Source: Monoraphidium neglectum
Lineage: Eukaryota; Chlorophyta; Chlorophyceae; Sphaeropleales; Selenastraceae
DNA: 15,285 nucleotides
Direction: 5' to 3'
Assembly: GCF_000611645.1 (NCBI RefSeq)
Contig: NW_014012338.1
Span: 1-15,285, forward strand
A program made the position numbers and the translations under genes. This document shows, one piece after another, positions 8,476 through 15,285 of this stretch (its first letter is position 1; the number at the start of each line of letters is the position of its first letter). The notes beneath the pieces are model-generated. The model searched no databases. It worked only from the letters and a program-made list of their open reading frames with translations, and was not told the DNA's origin.

Positions 8476-8617
8476 GCCACAAACGGCAGATCCTTGAGTC
8501 TCACATATTACTTGAACGAATCCCAACAGTTTGTGCCCGCATACGGTCCCTCCCGCTCGCCTTTTCCTGCCAATCTAGTCCCTTATTGCACTCGGAAACC
8601 GCAACAGAACATACATA

Positions 8618-9788
8618 ATGGCCCTTTCAATGCGGTCTGCAGCGGCAGGAACCGGATACCGTGTATACAGCAGTGGCAAGAAGGCCGCCGCCCCTCGGCC
8701 GGCCACGCCCGCCCAGCATGCTCAGCGGGGGCAGCAGTTCGGGCGCGACAGTGCGCCCGCACCCGCAGTCGCAGCCCGCAGGCGCACGCTCGTGCAAGCC
8801 GTGGCCACCAAGGAGGCCGCCTCGCAGAAGCAGGCTGCAGGCACCAAGGTGACTGTCGCTGAACTTTGACTGGCGGCCCCTGCGCCTGCGCTCCCGCACA
8901 ACCGATCACCCAGCAACCGGATGAACACCTGGGCCTTGCACCCCAAAACTCCTCCGATGCCGCGCTTTCCGCCACCCCAGGAGTGGGTGGCGCTGGTCGC
9001 CAACGCCGAGTTCTTCTGCAACGACGTCCAAAATGAGTCACTGGCCGAGCAGCTGCGCGAGAAGGCGCGCTACTTCCGGGAGCAGGGCAAGGAGCAGGAC
9101 TTCTTCCTGGTGCCCAACCCCAAGTGGCTGGACGCCAAGTACCCGGCGCAGGGCAAGCAGGTCCGCCGCCCCTGCCTGGCCCTGGTGTCGACCGACACCA
9201 CCTGGATCACGTGAGTGGGAGCTGGGCGGGCACTTCTGGCTGCCTTTGGGCAGATGAAGACTCTGGTCAGTCATTCCTAAGGACGAGTTGTTCGTCGTCA
9301 ATTTGTGCTGGAGATGGCTGGTAGCTTGCTTGCTTGCTCGCTTGCTTTATAGGGAACGCGCTCCAGCAGCGACCGCGGCCTGAACTCCTTGCAGCTACAA
9401 AGCGGTGCATCCGGACACAACAGGGCGACAGGACAACAACTGCTGTCCACTGTGCCCCCGTGTGCCACCCCGCACTTGCACCCTCAGTCGTCTGGGCACC
9501 ACGTGCTGGCAACACGTTCACGTCGTACCACTTCTTCCATTGACCCAGTGCTTGACCCAACCGACCCACTCTTACTTGTCCCTTCCCCCTCCTGCCTCCA
9601 CCCCTCCTTCGGCCAGCTTCATGAAGCTGCGCCTGGACCGCGTGCTGAAGATCGAGCTGGTGGGGCTCACCACCGAGGAGGTGCTGGAGGCCGGCGAGGC
9701 GCTGCCCGAGTTCAAGCGGCCCGAGATCAAGACCTCCCCGTACCCCTGGTACAGCGCCGGCTGGTGGGAGAAGTTCTACCCCAACTAG
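8618..9788 (+). CDS. YCF54: YCF54 (Mg-protoporphyrin IX monomethyl ester cyclase accessory protein), tandem copy 2
   Basis: Three exons: 8618-8848, 8981-9210 and 9617-9788, with the same phases as copy 1, encoding 210 residues. Exon 1 is a diverged presequence (MALSMRSAAAGTGYRVYSSG...) of 77 residues without the Gln run. Exon 2 begins EWVALVANAEFFCNDVQNES, differing from copy 1 at several residues, and then becomes identical to copy 1 for 184 nt including the donor. Exon 3 differs by only two silent changes up to the end, where it stops as WWEKFYPN. Intron 2 (9211-9616) does not align with that of copy 1. The frame is intact and all splice sites are canonical, so it is probably a functional paralogue and not a pseudogene. 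Role as for copy 1: accessory factor of the chlorophyll ring-E cyclase in the plastid. Confidence 0.92.
9327..9350. repeat. Short GCTT tandem repeat in an intron
   Basis: About six GCTT-like units with one GCTC variant lie in intron 2 of YCF54 copy 2. This is simple sequence with no apparent function. The equivalent intron of copy 1 lacks it. Confidence 0.8.
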
Positions 9789-10867
9789 CGCGGGAGGCTC
9801 AATCTCCCTTGGTCGCGACACTGTTACGGCCGCCTTGTCGCAACTGCGGCAAAACGGATGCATCTGCACACGCTTCACATGCCAGTGCGCGCCAGGACGC
9901 CACACACTGACTAATCAGTGTCTTGGCGCGGAGCCGACCCTGTGGCATGCATGCAACAAATCCCTCCTTCAACCTGTTCGCTTGTCGCCCCTTGATACAA
10001 TCGTTTACTTTAACCCTTTTCAAGTTTCACAGCTGAGAGCTGAGTTGTTTTACCATGTTGTTAAGCATTTAGTACGGACACTCGTTTGAAGCAGCCGCAG
10101 AGTGAAGATGTCCCTCCGACTTTTGTTGGTGCCCTGCCGGGGGCAATACAGCTCCCTAAAGCTTTCATGTGGTTTGTAAGCCATCCTGAACTACTCAGCT
10201 GTTTGTGGGCTCGGCGATAAGGTGCAGGGGCAAACCGTGTTAAGATCAACAGGAGGGTGGTGCAGGCACGTGTGACGGCGCTTCGTTTTGCCACTGACAA
10301 GCAGCCTCAGGACCTGCCCGTGGCAGGCGTGTGTGTGGGCGTAAACTTGTGTGGATATGCTGGATTCAAGTCTTTGGACTTAGTTGGGGTTTCCCAGCCT
10401 CCAAATCAAGGCCTTGCTCCGACAGCAAGAGAACAGCGGCGATTGTGGTGGCCGGCAGAGGGTAAGAGTCGGACAAGCCTGATGACACACCAGCGGGCAA
10501 TCCAACAATCACATGCACGGTGTGCATGCATGTCAACGCATGCGGGTGCGTGCATGCATGCAAACATCAGGGGCCGTGCCTTGCATGGCCCACCCTGTCA
10601 GGCGCTGCTGGTCAGCGCTGGCGGGGTGGCATCATGCACATGTGAAGCGTCTTGTGCAACTGTTGGGGTGCCCGTCATACCGGTACCACTCGCTTGTCAT
10701 CAAACTTTAATCGTGGTGCAGATGATGCATTCGTATATCATCTTCTTCTGAGTGAATCCTGCTCCCGAGCTAGCCGGGCGATCGGTTGATCGGTGCACAC
10801 CTTTCATCAACAGCTTGTCAGCGGGCGTGATACGCAGAGGCACACGCGAAGCACATATTTTGACACG
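9789..10867. other. Noncoding interval between YCF54 copy 2 and the cystathionine gamma-lyase gene
   Basis: No recognisable gene on either strand. The first part is presumably the copy 2 3' UTR, with a possible TGTAA poly(A) signal at 10175-10179 (387 nt after the stop). A cluster of GCATGC/CATGCATG palindromes occupies 10512-10563. The final 100-150 nt are presumably the promoter and 5' UTR of the next gene; no clear TATA box was found. Confidence 0.5.
10512..10563. repeat. GCATGC/CATGCATG palindrome cluster
   Basis: Several overlapping copies of TGCATGCA and GCATGC, an alternating purine-pyrimidine and self-complementary sequence, lie about 305-355 nt before the ATG of the cystathionine gamma-lyase gene. 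CATGCATG is the plant RY element recognised by B3 factors, but here it may be simple sequence. Confidence 0.7.
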
Positions 10868-11519
10868 ATGGCAGCGCAGCCAGCCAACGGCCAGCATGAG
10901 GCACAGGCGTCCGCAGCGGCGCCGACATCGGGTGCCCACGCAGGCTCCTACGAATTCGCCACAGAGGCGATCCATGGCGGCCAGCGCGTGTGCCCAGTGA
11001 CCGGCGCCGTCTTCCCACCGCTATACACGTCCTCCACGTGAGCGCGCCTGCGGCTCGTGCGGCGCCCGACCTTTACAGCGCTCTATCCCAGCAATGCGCT
11101 TGCTTGCACACACGGTCAGCAGTCACAATATCAGCGACCAGGCCCCGGAGCCCTCTGCCCAAGCAGTGGCCGGCCTGCCACTCGGCACGCTGCCTTCCGG
11201 CGCGACGCCGCCCGACACGGCGCGCCATCCTCGTCAGAACCCGCGTGGACACCCCTCCACCCGCCGCCCTCTCCCAGGTTTGCGCAGCAGAGCCCGGGCG
11301 TCCACCAAGGCTACGAGTACTCCCGCTCCCACAACCCCACGCGCTTCGCGTTTGAGCGTTCATACGCCGTGCTCGAGGGCACAGGGCTCACAGAGGAGCA
11401 GGATACCACCCGCGGCGCCTTTGCCTTCGCGAGCGGCCTGGCGGCGGGCGCGTGCGTGCTGGAGCTACTTGACGCCGGCTCCACTGTTGTCTGCATCGAC
11501 GACGTGTGAGTGCCATGGC

Positions 11520-11597
<78 letters not shown>

Positions 11598-13862
11598 TGG
11601 ACGGTTGAAAACAGCAGTATCGTGTCCTGTATGGACAAATGCTTACCTTAGATTGCAATGACTGCCTGGCATGCTGCGACCAATCTTCCCACCTTACAGC
11701 AGAATTGGCTGCAGCCCCCTCCCCGTCCCCTTGCACCAAACATCACCCCGCTCCCTCTCACACGCACCGCACCCCCTCCCCGCATCGCCAATTACCCCGG
11801 CCCCCAGCTATGGCGGGACCTTCCGCCTGCTCAACCGCGTCCGCGCGCGCACCGCGAGCCTGAAGATTGTCCGTGCTGACCTGGCGGATGATGTGGCGGC
11901 GGAGGCGGCGATCGTTGGCGCCGCTAGCAACGGCAGCGGTGCAGCGGACAGCAACGGCGGTGCCGGGGTTGGGTCCAAGGTGGGGTTGGTGTGGTTGGAG
12001 ACACCCACAAACCCGACGCTCAAGCTGGCGGACATTGCAAAGGTGGGGATGCGGTAGCGCAGCGCGAAGTGAGCAGCGTTTTGCCGCCGCACGTGCGTTG
12101 GACGGCGCACTCCATCCGGCAGAAGTGTTTGAAGCGGGTGGCAACGTGGATTCCAAGGCTTGACGTGCACTTAACTGTTGGGCCGCGCATGCAGGCCGAC
12201 TCTTTGCTGCCCGTCTTGGATTGCGGATTATCTCGAATACAATCCAGCTGAAACGGTCCTTATCACAAGCAGCGGCATCCCGCGCCGCACGCCGCTGCAG
12301 GTTGCTGAGCTGGCGCACAAGGCGGGGGCGCTGCTAGTGGTTGACAACACGTTCGCCACGCCGGCGCTGACGAGGTGCGGCGGTTGTGGCGCCGCCCCCG
12401 ACCGCTTCGCGGCGCTGATTGCAGCGGCGGTTCCCCCGCGCGCTCGCGGCTGCGAGCAGCAACGCTTGGTTGATCGGCTGCGGGGTCGACGGCTGCCATG
12501 CGTTTGCAGGCAGGCAGGGGGCGTGGGCCGAAATTGCAGGCCAGCGGCGGCTTGGCAGCTGCAGGGGTGCATGCACAACCTTTTTGAGGCCTGTGCGTGG
12601 TCAAAGTAGGTAAATCCACATGAGACCCAAACGGCCCTGCATCCCATGCGTGCGTTGCTTCCGGTGCCTGTACCTACTTCCTTAGGCCCCTGCAGCTGGG
12701 TGCTGACATCGTCCTGAGCTCAACCACCAAGTACGTGGCCGGCCACTCGGACACGGTGGGTCTGGGGTTACATGCACATGGTGATCTATGGGGCGGTGTC
12801 CTGCGAATGCTTAATGGCCTAGCTGCAGGCTTGGACAGGCGGGGCGCCGCAGCTCTGGAGGGGTAGCCCATCGTTTGGGCACTGTTTTTGGACCCCCGCA
12901 ACAAAGGGCTGCGGCCAGCGCCGCACCTGCGGCGGCCGCACGCGCGTCGGCCTGCGGCGAGCCCTGGGGGCCGCGTCCAGGGGAACCGCCTGTGGCGCCT
13001 GGCGTGTGCCACCGCCCGCAGTTGGGACCGCGGACACCCACCCCTGCCATGTCGCCTGACGCCTCGCAACACACGGCCTTGCCCACTGTGGCACGCGCCC
13101 CCATCCTGCCCCATCCTCTCCTGCAACCCCAAAGTCCTAAACCCCGGGTTCACCCCCGCCCCCACGTGCTAGACACACGTGACCGCAAGCCGCCCCCACG
13201 TGCACGCCCACCGCCCCCATCTCGGCCCCCAGGTCGGGGGCGTCTTGGCCACGCGCCACGCTGACGTGGCGGAGCGCCTCCGCTTCCTCCAAAACGCGGT
13301 CGGCTCCGTCATGAGCCCCTGGGACGCCTACCTCACCCTTCGCGGCGCCAAGACGCTGCACGTGCGCATTCAGCGCCACTGCGAGAACGCCCTCGAGCTC
13401 GCGCGGCGCCTCGAGGGCGCGGCCGCCGTCGCGAGGGTCGTGTACCCCGGGCTCGAGTCGCACCCGCAGCACGCACTCGCCGCGCGGCAGATGCGCCTGC
13501 CGGACGCGGGGCCCGGCCGACGCGGCGCCGACGCGGCCGCGTTTGGCGGCATGATTTCGCTGACCCTAAAGGGCGGACTGGCCGAGAGCCGCGCGTTCCT
13601 GGAGGCTCTGCGGGTGTTTACGTTGGCCGAGAGCCTGGGGGGCGTCGAGTCGCTGGCCGAGCACCCCGCGCTGATGACTCACGGGTCGGTGCCGGCAGAC
13701 GAGCGGGCGAAGCTGGGGATCGACGACGGATTCGTGCGGCTGTCGGTCGGGATCGAGCACGTGGAAGATCTGTGGGCAGACCTAGAGGGGGCGCTCGCTG
13801 CGGCTGCGGCGGCTGGGAAGCGCGCGGGGGCAGCGGCGGCGGCGGCGCGGGAGGAGAGCTGA
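10868..13862 (+). CDS. CGL: Cystathionine gamma-lyase-like PLP enzyme (Cys/Met metabolism family)
   Basis: Six exons: 10868-11037, 11278-11505, 11808-12042, 12301-12374, 12686-12755 and 13233-13862. Phases close to 468 residues, of usual family size apart from a short N-terminal extension. The family is the PLP-dependent Cys/Met metabolism enzymes. Motifs in order: FATEAIHGGQ...PVTGAVFPPLYTSSTF; YEYSRSHNPTR (about residue 69); FASGLAAGACVLELLDAG; DDVYGGTFRLLNRV; VWLETPTNPTLK; LLVVDNTFATP; SSTTKYVAGHSDTVGG with the PLP lysine near residue 251; ERLRFLQNAVGSV; ESLGGVESLAEHPALMTH; DDGFVRLSVGIEHVEDL. The first block and GVES-LAE resemble cystathionine gamma-lyases, which split cystathionine to cysteine, 2-oxobutyrate and ammonia. 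Methionine gamma-lyase or cystathionine gamma-synthase activity cannot be excluded. A low-complexity Gly/Ser/Asn insertion sits before the VWLETPTNP block. Its downstream neighbour is cystathionine beta-synthase, which supports gamma-lyase. A plastid transit peptide is not evident. Confidence 0.9.
11521..11594. repeat. (CTG)n trinucleotide repeat in intron 2 of the cystathionine gamma-lyase gene
   Basis: About 25 pure TGC/CTG units begin 15 nt after the donor site (GTGAGT at 11506). The repeat gives a false poly-Leu frame on the + strand and poly-Ala on the minus strand. The flanking exons (DDV | YGGTF) join cleanly across it, so it is intronic. Confidence 0.95.
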
Positions 13863-14479
13863 GGCGCGGCGTGGGGGCACCGGCGCTGCTGCGGGCGGCT
13901 GCTGCCACGCGGCGCATGGGCTGGCTGGACTGTTTGGGTCCTGGGAAGCATGCTGCTGACGCCCTGCACGCAATATTGTACTCTTTTCAAACGCGCTGTA
14001 ACATCATGCAACTGCCTTGAATGTAGGCAGGATCCCCTGGGCCGGTTTTGATGCTAGCGCACGCCCGAATCAAGGTCGATCACGGACTCGAGCGGGTTGG
14101 GCACCCACTTTCAGCGGTTGGGCGGCGGGATGTGTGCCACCGCTCTGGAGCAACAGGCCCCATGCGCGCGTGCGCACACACACGCAAATAGGATTATTAT
14201 AAGTACACGTAGCTCTCCATTTGCACGTTGGGCCTTGATCGAGAGACTCCTGGTCTGGGGCTGACTCCTCTCGTGAAGAGTGCCAAGTCAGCGCGTCGTC
14301 AGCTTGCGGCCACCTACCGATCATATACATTATTTGCGAACCTTGTGCACTTGATTTGCAGCATTTTTCACCGGGCACCCTGAGTCGATCCTCTTCAAAC
14401 CTCCCCGCGGTTCATCCCACTCAGCCTGCGCGCCCTTGTCCAGCGAGGCAGGCGCCTCGAAGTAGCTTTAACTTAAACG
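13863..14479. other. Noncoding interval between the cystathionine gamma-lyase and beta-synthase genes
   Basis: This 617-nt spacer holds no recognisable gene. The first part is the probable 3' UTR of the gamma-lyase gene, with TGTAA at 13997-14001. AT-rich patches at about 14187-14203 (TTATTATAAG) and 14321-14337 (ATATACATTATTTG) are candidate core promoter positions for the beta-synthase gene. The two genes are therefore probably transcribed separately. Confidence 0.6.
13997..14001 (+). terminator. Candidate poly(A) signal TGTAA, cystathionine gamma-lyase gene
   Basis: TGTAA lies 135 nt after the stop codon, at the distance typical of green algal transcripts and matching that seen for YCF54 copy 1. 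Confidence 0.55.
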
Positions 14480-15285
14480 ATGGCTCCAGGCGCACAGGTG
14501 CTCGTCGCCGCCCCGCCGCATGGCGCCCCTGCCAACGGTAGCGGCATCCCCGGCCTTGCCCCGCCGCTGCCGGTCCTCGCGCCGCTGCCCGCGCCCGCTG
14601 CCGGACCCGGCCCGGCCGCGGCGTCACGCGGCTTCGGCGGCGCTGCTGCGGCGTCGGCGCCACCGGCGGTCGACAGCGTACTGGATCTAATTGGCGCGAC
14701 GCCCATGCTGCGTGTGTCGCGATTTGACACTGGCCCATGCGAGCTGTTCCTCAAGCTTGAGAATGTCAACCCCGGCGGTGAGCGCCTTTTGCCAAGCCGC
14801 AACCTAGGAAACAGGCTGAGCATCCAAGGCACCCCGGCGCGGGTCCGAGGGCGCTTGCCGGCGCACGCACGCGGGCGTGATATGAGGGCAGCCGCCCCGC
14901 GCGCATGCATGTGCTCATGGCGGCGGCGCCCGGCCAAGCGCGCGAGTGGGGGCACGGCGCACCGCGCAGCCCCGGCCGTGCGTGGCGATAGATGCGAACG
15001 GGCCCCCGCGGTTGCAGGGGTGGGGCCGGAACGCTGGCGCGCGCGGCGCACCCGCACCAACACGGCGAGTCACCATCCTTCCACCGCCGCCACCGCACCT
15101 TCTCAACCGTCCCGCCCTCGCTTGCCTCCCCGCCCCTCTTTTTTTCAAACATACCAGGCAGCATCAAGGATAGGATAGCCCTCTCCATGATCGCCGCCGC
15201 CGAGGCAGATGGCCGCCTGCGCCCGGGTGAGCAGCCCGAAACCCCAAACCCCACCCGTCCCACCCCTACCTTACAACCTCCACCC
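14480..15285 (+). CDS. CBS: Cystathionine beta-synthase, N-terminal part (continues past the window)
   Basis: Exons seen: 14480-14777 (phase 1, donor GTGAGC) and 15158-15226 (phase 1, donor GTGAGC). The remainder lies beyond the window. Residues 1 to about 68 form a Pro/Ala/Gly-rich extension with few charges, unlike a classical transit peptide. The PLP fold begins at SVLDLIGATPMLRVSRFDTG, continues CELFLKLENVNPGG, and is joined by splicing to SIKDRIALSMIAAAEADGRL. The lysine of SIKDR (about residue 103) is the expected PLP Schiff-base residue. The DTGPCELFLKLEN-NPGGSIKDRI pattern is that of cystathionine beta-synthase more than of O-acetylserine(thiol)lyase. The enzyme condenses serine and homocysteine to cystathionine. 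Whether C-terminal CBS (Bateman) domains follow cannot be seen. The upstream neighbour encodes the next enzyme of the pathway. Confidence 0.88.

Larger units (their letters stand above)
7446..8617. other. Noncoding interval between the YCF54 copies
   Basis: It contains the 3' UTR of copy 1 with a TGTAA motif at 7566-7570, then about 800 nt with no recognisable gene on either strand, and then the copy 2 promoter region. From about 8373 there is similarity to the region upstream of copy 1. Base composition is less GC-rich than in the flanking exons. Confidence 0.6.

Noticed and set aside
12811..13232. Frames in both strands across the last intron of the cystathionine gamma-lyase gene
   Set aside because: The flanking exons join in phase as HSDT-VGGVLATRHAD, matching the family, so the intervening 477 nt is intron.

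Overview
The window looks like a nuclear contig from a GC-rich, intron-rich phototrophic eukaryote, most probably a green alga (Chlorophyta). The evidence is high GC, GT-AG introns of roughly 75-480 nt with GTGAG-type donors, abundant (CA)n/(GT)n and (CAG)n/(CTG)n microsatellites, TGTAA motifs (the usual chlorophyte polyadenylation signal) about 120-140 nt after two of the stop codons, and a nuclear YCF54 gene with a presumed plastid transit peptide. Species is not resolved. All supported genes lie on the + strand; long minus-strand frames are shadows or repeat translations.

Layout: (1) 1-1054, the C-terminal part of HMG-CoA synthase (two exons, 5' end outside the window), with an intron holding a long alternating GT/GC tract and a strong inverted repeat. 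(2) 1055-2363, noncoding, probably a long hairpin-rich 3' UTR and then the next promoter. (3) 2364-5512, a multi-exon gene whose N-terminal part resembles the BLES03/C11orf68 (DUF1917) domain and whose last exon encodes a long Gln-rich tail with two copies of an acidic I-E-I-P-D-S-D-E-E-D motif. (4) 5513-6316, noncoding, with a perfect 30-bp palindrome and a conserved upstream block. (5) 6317-7445 and 8618-9788, two tandem three-exon YCF54 genes (Mg-protoporphyrin IX monomethyl ester cyclase accessory protein). Part of their sequence is homogenised, and they share an upstream block at the same distance from the ATG. (6) 10868-13862, a six-exon cystathionine gamma-lyase-like gene. (7) 14480 to the window end, the 5' part of a cystathionine beta-synthase gene.

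The last two genes would together form the complete reverse transsulfuration route (homocysteine + serine -> cystathionine -> cysteine + 2-oxobutyrate + ammonia) as neighbouring, co-oriented genes. That is common in bacteria and striking in an alga. HMG-CoA synthase is also unexpected, because core chlorophytes are generally reported to have lost the cytosolic mevalonate pathway. YCF54 acts in chlorophyll synthesis in the plastid. No mobile element, CRISPR array, tRNA or rRNA was recognised.
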